From contig OZ316898.1 of assembly GCA_973895155.1 (NCBI GenBank), positions 13,578,001 through 13,642,000 on the forward strand: DNA of 64,000 nucleotides, given 5' to 3'. The notes beneath the pieces were generated by a model that saw only the letters and a program-made list of their open reading frames with translations, searched no databases and was not told the origin of the DNA. The stretch is from Marsupella aquatica. Taxonomy: Eukaryota; Marchantiophyta. Both the position numbers and the translations under genes were made by a program. Below, piece after piece: positions 1 to 10,768 of the stretch. Each line of letters opens with the position of its first letter. The stretch's first letter is position 1.

Positions 1-1
1 C

Positions 2-783
2 GTTATAGCACGTCATGGTTGTTTTGTGCAAATGAGAGCAGATAGAGGAGAGCTGAATTCTGAAGAGGCTACAGAATTTTTCGACTGGTTCAACATCAAG
101 CTCAAACTCACTACTGCCTACAACCCGGAAGGAAATGGAAAGATTGAGCGAGGGCACCCACCGATAGTGAATGCCTTGGTGAAATCTTGCCAAGGAAAAC
201 CATCACTTTGGCCCAATCTTCTACCATTTGCTCTTTTGGCAAATCGAATGACATGCACTACCACAACAGGAATTACGCCTACCGAATTAGTCTCTGGACA
301 TTTGCCTTTGATGCCGATTGAGGAAAATGTTCAGAGTTGGAGGATGATTGAATGGCAAGATAGAATCTCCCGAGAAAAGTTGCTGGAGCGAAGGATTGAG
401 CACTTTAGCCAGACCAAGGAGAAGATTGATGAGGCATTACTAAAGCTAAAGGAGGCTCGTGAGAAGAATAAGGAACGATTTGACAAGACCCATCGTTTGA
501 GACCAATTCCCATCCAGAATGGAGATTGGGTCTTGATCTATGAGGGAGGGTTGGAACAACAACATTCTACTCTGAAGAAGTTTGCACATCGTTGGAGAGG
601 ATCATTTGTGATGGAGGAGGTTCGTCCTAATGCAACATATGTGGTAAGAGAACTTGATGGAGCAATTCATCGCAATCCCTATGCAGGGAAGTGAGTGAAA
701 TTATTTAAACGACGAACTCGATTTGTGACAAAGGAAGAGTTTGAACCCGACGACTATGGGGCTTTAGATGAAGAAGACATGTA
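2..783 (+). pseudogene. Ty3/gypsy integrase C-terminal part (element A), broken
   Basis: This is the 3' end of a Ty3/gypsy pol gene entering from the left window edge. The frame is open from base 2. It shows the second catalytic Asp of the integrase core in an A-D-R-G-E-L context and the Glu about 35 residues later in G-K-I-E-R-G. A coiled, charged linker follows, then the C-terminal small-barrel region around residues 150-210 (N-G-D-W-V-L, H-R-W-R-G). An in-frame TGA at 692-694 interrupts it. The same frame then runs on for about 29 more codons to a TAG at 781-783, so the TGA looks like a mutated CGA arginine codon rather than the real end. Integrase inserts the cDNA into the host genome. 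The element lacks everything upstream in this window and is presumably dead. Confidence 0.85.
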
Positions 784-966
784 GCGATTCTAGGTGTGGT
801 GCATACCGGAGGATGCACAGATTTGGTAGGGGTGATGTGTCGTGATTTTCTCTTAAGTTATGAAAAAATTGTTTGTTTTAATATGCTATAGATTATATAA
901 GTAATTTAGTAGTTAGATTATTAAATTTAAACTTTATTAAACTTCTTTAGCTATATTAACGGACTA

Positions 967-1155
967 TAGTAGTTCCACCAATGCATATGAGTAGTTCCAC
1001 CAACTACAATAATATTCACCAACGCATAGTAGTTCTACCAACGCACAGTAGGTCCACCAGCGCATAGTAGTTCTACCAACGCATAGTAGGTCCACCAACG
1101 CATAGTAGTTCCACCAACGCATGGTAGTTCCACCTACTAAAAGTAGTTTCACCAA
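967..1155. repeat. 19-bp minisatellite inside the LTR
   Basis: About ten tandem, slightly diverged copies of a unit close to TAGTAGTTCCACCAACGCA. Variants differ mostly by C/T changes. It lies upstream of the TATA box, where LTR enhancer repeats usually sit. An open frame on the minus strand across it is only a product of the repetition. Confidence 0.9.
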
Positions 1156-1251
1156 CTATGAACAGTACTAGCACACTCTTAGGTATTAGATGTTTGACAC
1201 TTGGCCTTCATCCAAGTGCTTGGGCTTGATGCATGCCCTCTTGGTGTGCAC

Positions 1252-1259
1252 TATAAATA
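1252..1259 (+). promoter_or_regulatory. TATA box of the LTR promoter
   Basis: TATAAATA preceded by GTGCAC and followed by a short GC-rich segment (CACTCTCCCCTC). It is placed as expected for the U3/R boundary of a plant LTR, with transcription rightward about 30 bases further on. Confidence 0.55.
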
Positions 1260-1476
1260 AAGTGGTGAGGGGCACTCTCCCCTCATTCCGTAGTGTTTAT
1301 TATTCAAGGTTGTGAAGCTCTTTTGTGCCTTGAACATAGTAGTGGGGCGTCCTTTGGCCCGGATAGCAAAGGAATGAGTGGTAGACTTATAGATAGGACC
1401 TTAGGGAATAAGGTTTCTTTGGGAATATAGGGGTGGGGCGTCCTTTGGCCCGGATAGGGTAGTGGGTATTAAGAAA

Positions 1477-1528
1477 GGGTAGTGGGTATTAAGAAAGGTA
1501 TCTGAACCTTTCTTAATACCCACTACCC
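1477..1528. repeat. Perfect 23-bp inverted repeat (hairpin)
   Basis: Arms 1477-1499 and 1506-1528 are exact reverse complements separated by a 6-base loop (ATCTGA). The left arm is itself part of a short tandem duplication of GGGTAGTGGGTATTAAGAAA. It sits at the boundary between the LTR of element A and the truncated element B, so it may be a rearrangement product. Confidence 0.8.
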
Positions 1529-1599
1529 ACTACCCTTTTACTAGAATTATCATTTTGATTTTAGTGTAGAACTTATGAGCATGCAAGGTTAACTTCAAA

Positions 1600-1914
1600 A
1601 GAGCCAACATGCTCTTGCCAGAAAACACGGTCACCCGGACAGCGTACTCAGTCATTTTGGAGCACCAGCTGAGGTGTTGGCTGATCAGGGAACTGAGTTC
1701 CGTGGAGAGTTTGAGAGTTTGTGTGAACAAGCTTTGATTGATCATCGTACTACCTCTCGTGATCATCCTGAGGCAGATGGATTAGCTGAGAGAGTTGTGC
1801 AAACTGTGAAGAGAGGATTGCGTAAGTATGGCTTGCAGGTTGGTCATCTGGGAGATTGGGATCTCCAGCTACCTTGGTTAGCTATGGGCTACCGTTTCAG
1901 TCGGCAAGCATCAC
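1600..1914 (+). pseudogene. Ty3/gypsy element B integrase, fragment 1 of 3
   Basis: Integrase core of a second gypsy element, in a different family from element A. The frame shows F-G-A-P-A-E-V-L-A-D-Q-G-T-E-F (second catalytic Asp) and A-D-G-L-A-E-R-V (catalytic Glu) followed by W-L-A-M-G-Y-R-F-S-R-Q-A-S. The frame stops making sense at 1914, where an LTR-type insertion begins. The reading frame resumes exactly at 4475. Upstream of about 1600 no gypsy protein is readable, so the element is 5'-truncated against the LTR of element A. Confidence 0.8.
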
Positions 1915-4469
1915 TGTCACTTGCCTATCCAACGATTAATACTTGCAAACCGTACTTTTCTTCGCTTAAACCGTTGGTATCGTATTACGGGGTCGTGGAG
2001 GGACGCTATTTGGAAGATTTTCACACCTAAGGATGAGTATGTTTGATTTCGCTCCCGGAAGTGTACTTTTTGATCAAGTCTACTGACTGGTCTCTCCGTT
2101 TTTGATCAAGTCCAAGGGACTGGTCCTACTATCTACAACTCATGCCCACCGGGTGAGTGCTGTCACCACCCCCCTCTCCTGGGCAAGCATACAAACGTTT
2201 ACAATAAGGTTTGAACACTAGTGACCAGGGCAAATGTTTCCACAACGAAACCGACCACATGCACTGGGGAGGAAAACAAACCACACAAGCAACCACAAGT
2301 GACACACAAAATATTGAAACCTCAAGCCAAATCCATATCTCTTGGTGTTTCCCGTAACACATGCAAGGACAACCCGGCCTCCTGCCGTCTGCCCAACTCC
2401 TGCCTCCCGGGGACAAGTGCTACGTTCTCCACCTCACTACTCTGGCTTGAACTTCTCCTAATCGGTGCGCTACTCACAAAAGCTACTCCAAAGCATCCAA
2501 GCACTACGCTGAGTTCCCCCCTTACAACTTCGGGGCTCTCCCCCGAAATACCGAAAAACCACACCAAAGCACCCATCGTGGGATCACAACGATGGCGGCT
2601 ACCCTAGCGGCGCCGCTAAAACCCTGCACTAAGAAACCCCTAAACTAAAAGCATGCGGCACACACATGCTTCTAAAACCCTAAACTAACTATGGGACCGA
2701 CGGTGCCTTCGACGGTGCCCCAACATCGCTCCGTGAACCGCGAAAAATGCAAGGGACCCCACAATGGCCGAAACTAGGTGCCCTTCCACTTTCACTTCTG
2801 AGTTCACCCCTGGATAGCCCTCCTCCTCCTGATCATGAATCACTCAACCGCTCTTGAAACGGACATCGGACGACCAAGTTATGGCCGTTTTAGTATCCCG
2901 TAAACCTAACTTCGTCGGGCCCTAACTTGCTCATCCTGGCTTCGTTTGAGGAGCGCCGCCTCTTGTTGGAATAAGCTCCGCGAGCTCTTTCCATCAAGCC
3001 CGTGAGTGACCCCTCAAAAAAAAGTTGGAAAGTCAAGGGGCCGTACAACCACGTCCGTACGACCACCCTAGTCCTCCTCATCCTCACTCATGGTGCCATG
3101 GCTTGAGCCCCGTGAGTTGGTCTCCTCATCAGTTCTCCTCCTCCTCACTCACGGTGCCCTGGCTTGAGCCCCGTGAGTTGGTCTCTCCTCATCACTCTCC
3201 ATTGGAGTGGTATGCTAAACAAGGACTCACTTGAGTCCACCACCGGTCCGTTGTAAAAGGAGGGGGCCCCTATAATTGTCGAAACTAGAATTTTCTCAGA
3301 ATTCACTTCTGAAAACATATCTGAGGAGCCCTCTTCTTCCTGATCACGGCTCCGTAAACGGTGCACAAAACGGAGGTCAAACGGCCAAGATATGGTCGTT
3401 TAAGTTTTCACGGGGCACCGTCTCCCTCCGTTTCGTCCGTACAACACCACGGGACCCCGGTTTTGCAAAAACATGGATCACGGTTTCCCCGTATGTGCTG
3501 CTACCTCCTCCTTCTCTTGCAAAGCCGGGACCTCCTTCCGTACGGACATCCGTACGGCCTCAAAACTCCCGTATTCTAAAAAAAAATGCGATCGGTTGTA
3601 TCTCCCCCGTCTTAGCTCCGTTTTGGCCGTGTGACACATCGTTGGATTCAGCTCGGCAAGCTCTTTCCAACAAGCTCGTAGACTCTTGATTTTGAGATGG
3701 TCGAAAATCTGATGTTCGTACAACCAGGGTCCGTACACACATTGAAAGCAAGCACAAGAGGGAAAGGGTTTAGGGTTTAGGTATGGATGGAAACCCCACA
3801 AGTGAGAATAGAGAAAAAGGGAAGGTGTGAGGGCCCCTTCTACGGTGGGGAAGGGAAAGAGAGCAAAAAAACATGTGAGGACCGCACAAAGGGTGAAGGG
3901 GAACACAAGTGTGGGAACCCCTTCCTTCTAAGGGCCCTCCCACCATCACTACTCCAAGATTGTCTAGTTTGCCGTTTTACGGGCATTGAGGTCCCTTGAG
4001 ATGTCACTGTTTGATATAGACCTAAAATCAACTAGAAAACCTCAGTTTCGCATGGGGCTCATTAAGGGCTTCAAAATGAATCCAAACATGATCATGTTTG
4101 GAATAGTACTAGCGCAGCAACGTCTGTTTTAAGTTTCAATGTTTTCTATATTTTGGTCATTCTTCCCGTTTTGCGCCTTACGTGGAGCCTCCGACCAGCC
4201 CCCACCCCTCCAAGATGCCCACACCTTGCCTCCAAGTCCCTGGGCTGCCTTGTGGCCTCCTTGTACCCCCTCAATGGTTCCCTTGTCATCCATCACCGCC
4301 CGACACCCCTCTCAACTCCGGCCTCCGGTTGTCGCATCCATTTCTTAGAACTAACAAAAATAAAAAATTTGAAAATCCAAACACTTTTACTACACCTACT
4401 TGTCTTTCTACTTATATACGTAATTATAAGTCATCACTAAGTTACTACCGGGTTTGGGGCCCTGTCACA
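1915..4469. mobile_element. 2,555-bp LTR-type insertion (probably solo LTR) in element B
   Basis: Starts TGTCACTTGCC and ends CCCTGTCACA, so it has canonical TG..CA termini. It is flanked by the 5-base duplication ATCAC at 1910-1914 and 4470-4474. Removing it with one copy of the duplication rejoins the integrase frame of element B without shift. It has no recognisable protein. Internally, 2768-2910 and 3278-3415 are diverged copies of each other, and a segment around 3095-3130 is repeated at 3157-3192. I see no internal LTR pair, so a very long solo LTR or a non-autonomous element are both possible. The minus-strand start (TGTGACAGGGCCC) resembles plant LTR starts, which suggests minus orientation. 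Confidence 0.75.
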
Positions 4470-4474
4470 ATCAC

Positions 4475-4787
4475 TTGCATCCTTCTCACCTTACTTTTTG
4501 CTCTATGGTAGAGAGTCAGATTTGCCAACAGCTATTCGTCGTGATGCTGCACTAGTTGTGAACTTGGATGATCCTGATGTTTGGGTCAAGGTGTGTTCAG
4601 AGAGAGCACGGGTATTTCAGAGAGTGATGCCCATAGCTTTAGACAACCTTGCCATTGCCCAACATCGTGATACTTTGAGGTATGCCACTATTCGTGGAGG
4701 AGGTTACCGTGCAAGCATTCGACGATTTCATCCTGGTGATTATGTTTATTTGCAGCAGACAGCACCCACAACACTTGATGTGACCGC
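4475..4787 (+). pseudogene. Ty3/gypsy element B integrase, fragment 2 of 3
   Basis: Continuation of the element B integrase after the first insertion. It reads S-P-Y-F-L-L-Y-G-R-E and on through L-P-T-A-I-R-R-D, then a basic/aromatic C-terminal part with F-H-P-G-D-Y-V-Y-L-Q-Q, the usual small barrel of gypsy integrases. The frame ends in L-D-V-T at 4787, where a second insertion starts. It resumes at 6535 in the same phase. Confidence 0.8.
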
Positions 4788-6530
4788 TGTCATGAAGTTC
4801 ATGGGCGATGTCGGGAAAGCCCGGGCTTCTGTCTGTCGGAAGAACAATGCGCTACGACGTGCTAATAAAACACTACGATCATTATCCGACATCGTTCAAT
4901 TGTCATGGGAACAACGAATGGAATCGGGGATGAAATAATCATGGTATATGCCGACTCCCCAAAGTTTCTGATGATGAAGGCTCGAAACTCAGTTTTTTGG
5001 CGACATATCACCTGAACATTACAATCTATACTAAAATTAGGCCTAGGAACTCTATTGAGGTCCATCTTGTAATTCAGAATCACGGTACAAGCTTCTTGAA
5101 CATAGGAAATTCACCTACGGTTGTCAATTTCCTTTGTATCATATCAAACAAGCCAAGTATTTTCTATCCTATCATCCCTCAAAGGTTCGAGTCAAAACTC
5201 TATCTCCATCAACAGGTACAAAGAAAAATGGTGGACCTATCTAGATTGCAGGCTACGAAGACCCTGTCACCGTCACCATACTATATATCTCACTTAAAGA
5301 TAGATATACCCTCAAAATTTTTTCCTAGGCATGACATAGCTTCTTATCTATTTCCAGGAAAAAAATTTAAATATGCATCTTATTCTAGGAAAATATTATA
5401 AGCAATATTCAAACTCAGAAAAATATGGTTCTATTTGAGCATAATCTAAACCTTCAAGTCATCATAACTTTCTAGCATTATACCAAAATCAAGTGATTCC
5501 AAAAGCAAACTTGGTGTGCTCATCAAGGTGATCAAAGTTAGAATACTATTTCCCTAAGAAAAATATATCATAATGATTTCCTATATAGTACAACCTTTAC
5601 TATTTAATAACTTTCTAACAATGTCACATCTCTAGCTTCCAAGCACATTCTATGAATTCTTATACTCCCCACACTATTCTTGCACATAAGTTTGGAATAA
5701 CAAAGAAACTCACCATGCCACCCCCAAGGGGCAGGCCTCTTATTTATAGTGCTTTGGAGGGGTAATGACTCACCCCTTTGGTACACATGGTCCAATAATA
5801 TTTGAACATGTAAACAACAAGGTGTTTGGATGCTATTGGGCATGTTTCCATGCGTATCCTCCTTTCGACACCTAATTGGCCATGTGTTTGATTCTAAATG
5901 GACATGCAACCATGCAAGGCCTTTTTACACATGTATGCCACGTATCCCTATATATTTTGCTATGTCATAAATTTAGTGGAAAAGTAAAGCCCCCTAGTAG
6001 GCCTATACTCTAGTTTATGATAATTATTCATATAGCCCACAATACTTTATTTAGAAGTGCTTTGTCGTCACTCTAACCCATCATAGGATGCCTAAATTTT
6101 GTAACTAGGCATGATGAATCACCAAACTAGCTATTATGTTAAAATATAAAAACATATAACCCACTTATGTGTATATGTAAGCGTGGGTAAGAACAAAGGT
6201 TGAGCGGATTCTTCAACCTCCCGAAGGAATCGCACACCAAAGTGATGCACGATGAATTGCCGAAAATGAACTTTCTCCATAACCTGGAACTGAAATTCAA
6301 CGTGATTTGGAAATCCAACTGGCGCCCCGTGCACTCCATCCATTGTTGCTTTCTTGCCTTAGAGTTGTTGCCTCCTCCTCTCGTTCCTCGTTTCTTTATG
6401 AATCGGCAACCCGCTACAAGCATAGGTACCCGACTTATGGTCTTATTTGTCATCTTAAGTCGAGATGTTGCAAACCCAAAATATACCCGTGTAACTTAGG
6501 TGTACTATTTGCACCAAAGTTACCACGACA
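4788..6530 (-). mobile_element. 1,743-bp LTR-type insertion (probably solo LTR) in element B
   Basis: Starts TGTCATGAAG and ends CCACGACA, giving short inverted TGTC/GACA termini. It is flanked by CCGC at 4784-4787 and 6531-6534 (5 bases, ACCGC, if the shared A is counted). Removal restores the element B reading frame. No coding sequence is recognisable. On the minus strand a TATAAATA box lies at about 5742-5749, so the LTR probably points leftward. It is unrelated to the other insertion as far as I can see by eye. Confidence 0.65.
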
Positions 6531-6846
6531 CCGCAGGCCGGACAATCTTACGTGTGCGTGAAGTGTTGCCTTCTGGTGTCCTGATGTTGGAGGGACGCGA
6601 TGGTATGGTTTGGAAGGATCATGTGCGCAACTGTGCACCATGTCACCTTCCCAACATTGATGGTACAGTAGATCCAAGCTTGGCACATGTTCGTGCTGGC
6701 TTGAAATGTATGTTGTGTGGATCTGCTCAGGGAGCAGCTACTATGTTGATTTGTGATAAGTGTTCTAGAGGATGGCACATGTCATGTTTGACATCACCAT
6801 TGCAGGTGATTCCTAGTGGATCATGGTTGTGTCCTCAGTATCGGTG
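6531..6846 (+). pseudogene. Ty3/gypsy element B C-terminus with degenerate PHD finger, fragment 3 of 3
   Basis: The frame continues with R-T-I-L-R-V-R-E-V, G-R-D-G and V-R-N-C-A-P-C-H-L-P, the end of the integrase. It then enters a PHD-type zinc finger: C-x2-C (CMLC), C-x2-C (CDKC), H-x2-C (HMSC) and a final W-L-C-P-Q-Y. The expected last Cys is Tyr (TAT in place of TGT), so the eighth zinc ligand is lost. PHD fingers read the methylation state of histone H3 tails. In a retrotransposon this could guide integration as chromodomains do in chromoviruses, but that role is inference. The frame ends at a TGA at 6844-6846. Confidence 0.75.
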
Positions 6847-7022
6847 AAGCCGACTAGTTATCATTTGTGTTCTCTTGGCAGATATGGATTGCAGGTAGGT
6901 GATCGATGGGGCTCACTTGCACCCGACCTCCTGATCTTCACACCTAAAAAGGTGTATATCAACCTTGTAGAACTCATGGCTAGCTAGAGTTAGGGGACCT
7001 TACTCCCAGCTAGGGGGGCGAT

Positions 7023-7627
7023 TGTGGGTTTTGGACATGTGTGGACATGAGTTCCACTTGTATTCCATTCTCTTGTGTTTGTGATGTGGCAATGTGACTA
7101 TGTGTGGATGTATGTGACAAGCGATGTATGTTGTGTAGCGATGTGTATGCGCACGATAGCTGTCACACCATTCTAGGTAGTGTTAGAGTGTATCGTACTA
7201 TCTAGATCCGTATGTTTGGTATGTGTGCTATATGAGCCGATAAGGTTCCGTCAGGTTTGTGTGAGAGGGTACTTCTCACTTGTGAGGCATTGAAAGGTCA
7301 TCTTTCAATGTTGAGCCTTGGAGAGAGAGGAGCTTGAGTGTGGCTATGGTGACTGTGAGCTCCGCTTGTGTAACGTGGATTCCTTGAGTAGTGCAAGGTG
7401 CGTTGGCTTGACATATGTGTGTGATCGGATCGGTGCGGGATCGATGGGGTATTGTTGACCGGGATCGTTGTGCCGATTGTATGGAGATTATTGTGGGTTT
7501 TGGACATGTGTGGACATGAGTTCCACTTGTATTCCATTCTCTTGTGTTTGTGATGTGGCAGTGTGACTATGTGTGGATGTATGTGACAAGCGATGTATGT
7601 TGTGTAGCGATGTGTATGCGCACGACA
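7023..7627 (+). repeat. Probable LTR of gypsy element B, with terminal duplication
   Basis: A G-rich tract (TAGGGGGGCGA, 7011-7021) sits where a polypurine tract is expected, directly before TGTGGGTTTTGG. The first about 134 bases (7023-7156) recur almost unchanged at 7493-7625. A 467-base sub-block, 7161-7627, has TGTC..GACA ends and recurs, diverged, at 37034-37494. Two readings are possible: one 605-base LTR with a terminal duplication, or a partial LTR followed by a complete one. Confidence 0.6.
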
Positions 7628-9859
7628 CATAGTTTACAAAACAGGGCCACAAAAATACACTGAAAGGAAAGCAAAAGAGGTCTTCAGGGGACAAAACCAA
7701 ACACTAACGAAGAGGCAAATGCAAACCCCAAAAATCTAGAAAGAGTAAAAGGAAAAGAAAGGGGGGAAAGAGCTAAATAATGCTCCAGATCAAATGCAAA
7801 AGTGTCTGGAGCCAGTGGTCCACATCTAGTGTGGTAACTAAATCTACAAGTGAGACATGGATGTACTCTAAAGGGGCAAACTAGCCTCTGCGGAGTTTCC
7901 TTTCTATAAAGTTTCCTTTCTATGCAAATTTTTTGCACATTGCTCAGAGGCCAATGATCCAAAGAAGGTTTTAAAAAGGTTTTAGACAGTGATTTATTTG
8001 CCGATTAAAATGAACAGTACATAGATCTGACTGACTATAATGTGAGATCCCTTCATGAAGCTGATTGCACATATGTATGACATATGATAATGTCAATCTG
8101 TACCGTCCATTACCAGGGAGAACTGGTCCCCCCCCCCGTTCCTCCGCAGTCACTCCCAGCTCCAGCCAGTCGTGGCTGCATCAGAACCTGGTCAGTCCGT
8201 TACACCCTGGTAACGGACGACCAGATCGTCATTACCATATACAATGTGACCACACGAGCCAGTTTTTCTCTAAAGGGAAGCTTCTCATTTGCTGTAAGTG
8301 CCATTTGCCCAAAAGACAAAAGACTGGCTAGGAAGATGCAGCCCTTGCAGTCTTTAGTTGCAGCTAGGCAGGGTGTACATTGCAGCTGCTCATTCCTAAG
8401 TGCACACTCTGGGCAAGAAGCCATGGATTTGCACTTACATCTGGTATGCACTACTCAATAAGTGCTCATTTCAGACTTCGCAGCTATCCGGTAAACTGAT
8501 GATTCCGCTTGTTGCTAGAGGGCCTCCACCTTCAGTCATTCCTTTCCCTCTGTCCCGTGGAGCATTTAAGAAGTTGCCATCATGTTTAAGTAAGATTTTT
8601 TCGCATGCCTTCCCTAAACCATCAACTTACTCTACATCCCAACTATCTCACAACTGCAACACTTACTCTAAATCAAAATGGTATACACTTATTGATAACA
8701 GTTCCACATAGGATTTTGTGCTCTTACCCAAAAGTGTAAACTGGTCTCGAAAATTCTATATAAAATGTGCAAATGAACAAAAAGGAATGACCGAGAGACA
8801 GGGTCTGGGGCCCTTGCACTTTGCCCAGTATTGCACTTAGGAAGAGCACACTGTAGCTTCAGTGAGTGTATGTTTTTCTTGCAGTGAACGATCTCGATTT
8901 ACAGTACTTCATTTGGACATCACAGGAATCAGAATGCCCATCGGTCAATTCAGGGAAAGATGTGCTCTTTCATTGAATAGAATGCAGTCTTTGTTGCAGT
9001 CTTTGTAAAAGAAATGTAGGCCGGGGAATTGATCGAGCATAGAACATACTTTCATTTGTGACACATCGCCATTAAAAGAGGCCTCACGAGTACAGTAGAT
9101 CGATCAACCACTCGATCGTCTTCACAACGAAATCAACGAGCTCAAGATGTCTAATTGGTTACACGAAAGTGGCATTGAAGTTGTGGCTATTGGTTTTCAG
9201 TTTGTCTCCGATCCAAAGGTCCAATTTTGCCATGAAATCTGAGTGCAATGGAGCGCTTCGTGCGAATATGAACACTGGATAGCCACACATAATTGAACGC
9301 AATTTATCACTGTTCCTGTAGGACTGGTGGCCGGATATATAGGGTACCAGTACGTAAGCTAAGGCCATCATTCTGAGCGAAACGACACCAGAAGTTCAAT
9401 TTTATTGGCAGGCATGACCCTGGAATATCGAGCCCTAAATTCTGCACCTCTTCGTACGTACGTGCGTGTTTTACTCAATTCCTTCGATCCACGCGTGGAT
9501 CGACTCGATCAGCACCTTCTGGTGGTGTCTGTTATTAGCGGGCATGGGCAGGCTCAATTTCTACGCGACAGATAACGATCAATAACAGTATGGCTTCTGC
9601 GTACAATAACAGGAGTTGTCCTATTAGCAGCACCTCTGACCGAGTTTGAGCATAAAACGACATTCGGCTTTCAATTATTACGAGATTTGTCTGACGGAAG
9701 TCTGAAGTTAAACGACCGAACCGCCTGCAGCTTTGGCAGATTGGGTGCATCAGATAGTAAATCTGGCATCAGATTCTGTCATTCCATGACAAGATAAGGA
9801 CTCTGCTGATCCGATTATGATGTAACACTGCTCAAGATCTACGTACCGTTAGTCTTCAA
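7628..9859. other. Spacer without recognisable gene
   Basis: About 2.2 kb between the retrotransposon cluster and the small-gene pair. It contains short frames on both strands, none with a recognisable domain, a run of nine C at about 8130, and nothing resembling a transposase or an RNA gene. Confidence 0.5.
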
Positions 9860-10075
9860 ATGGGCCAAAGGTCATCGTCTGCAGCGAAGGCCTCAGCCCA
9901 ACCCGGACCTCCAAAGAAGAGGAAGAGTGTAATAGAGAAAGTGACAAGCACAGTCAAGAAATTCACGACCAGGAAAAAGAAGAATGAAAGGGATGCCCCC
10001 ATCAAAAACCTTGAGGATGCTGGAAAGTATGATCTACATGCCACACATATGCAACTTTTCCATCAAGTTCGGTAA
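9860..10075 (+). CDS. Small basic protein with N-myristoylation motif, copy 1
   Basis: An ATG-started frame of 71 codons. The N terminus M-G-Q-R-S-S-S fits the MGxxxS consensus for N-myristoylation. It is followed by a very basic stretch, P-P-K-K-R-K-S-V-I-E-K-V and V-K-K-F-T-T-R-K-K-K. The same arrangement occurs in the frame at 10769-11185 (P-K-K-K-R-S-V-V and V-K-K-K), so the two look like tandem paralogues. A GTATGA donor-like site after codon 56 (about 10028) means the last codons may be intronic and the true C terminus may lie further right. I recognise no family. A lipid-anchored, positively charged membrane-binding protein is a reasonable guess. It could be lineage-specific or even non-coding. 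Confidence 0.4.
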   Translation: MGQRSSSAAKASAQPGPPKKRKSVIEKVTSTVKKFTTRKKKNERDAPIKNLEDAGKYDLHATHMQLFHQVR

Positions 10076-10768
10076 TTCTGTTGGGCGTTGATTCCCAAAT
10101 AGGACCAGACTCTTTCCCTGTCCGGTATTGAGGTTTTTCATTCAATTTCTTCACTTCCTGAGTTTGAAAGTTTGAGATTCGGGTTCACCAATTTCTTGAA
10201 CTTACAGTCAAAAACTCAAATTCATAGGTGTCTGTATTACTGAAAAAATCAAAGTCACCAACAATAACCAACACCTAGTTTCTAAGAAATCACCAAACAA
10301 GAGAATCATACCGGTTTGGGTTGTTCGGAATACATTTGAATGCAGATACATTTTGAAGCCTGGTGGGCAATTCTGCGAACTTGAGATGAATTCGAAGGGG
10401 GAGCCCCAAACTAGAGACATCGACGATTGAGGCGCGCTATCATTGAGATATCATCAAACATGTATACGAACTTAGCGCTCTTTTCTGTTGTCTTTTAAAA
10501 TGAAACCTTAAAGCAGTTTTCGGGACATTTGCTGGACGGGTTTGCGGAGAAACATAGCATGCAGAAGATTTTGAAAATGGCATGTCCGGCAATAGAAATG
10601 ACCACCACGAGGCATAGTGAAAATCAAAACGCAAGAATGGCTAATACAGACACAGCTCGTACTAAATCGTTATGAGTGACAACTGCGGCTCATGATCGAC
10701 CAATAGAGCAGCTCTGAGAATTAGGCTCTGTCATTAATCTTTTCTTAACAGTTGCTTTGATTTCCTAG

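Larger units (their letters stand above)
833..1540 (+). repeat. Probable 3' LTR of gypsy element A
   Basis: A non-coding block begins with TG about 50 bases after the end of the element A integrase frame, just behind a purine-rich stretch (GGTAGGGGTGA) that could serve as polypurine tract. It holds a tandem minisatellite, a TATA box, two copies of a GGGGCGTCCTTTGGCCCGG segment (about 1345 and 1434) and a terminal hairpin. This order fits a long terminal repeat with promoter. The 3' boundary is uncertain, somewhere between about 1500 and 1600, because the next sequence is a second, truncated element and no matching 5' LTR lies in the window. Confidence 0.6.

Noticed and set aside
964-1155. 63-aa minus-strand ORF
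   Set aside because: It is a translation of the 19-bp minisatellite in the LTR.
1917-4478. 8-bp duplication TCACTTGC as a hAT-type target site
   Set aside because: The match exists at 1917-1924 and 4471-4478, but the implied insert would start CTATCC and lack inverted termini. The alternative boundary gives TG..CA ends with ATCAC on both sides and a simpler rejoined frame.
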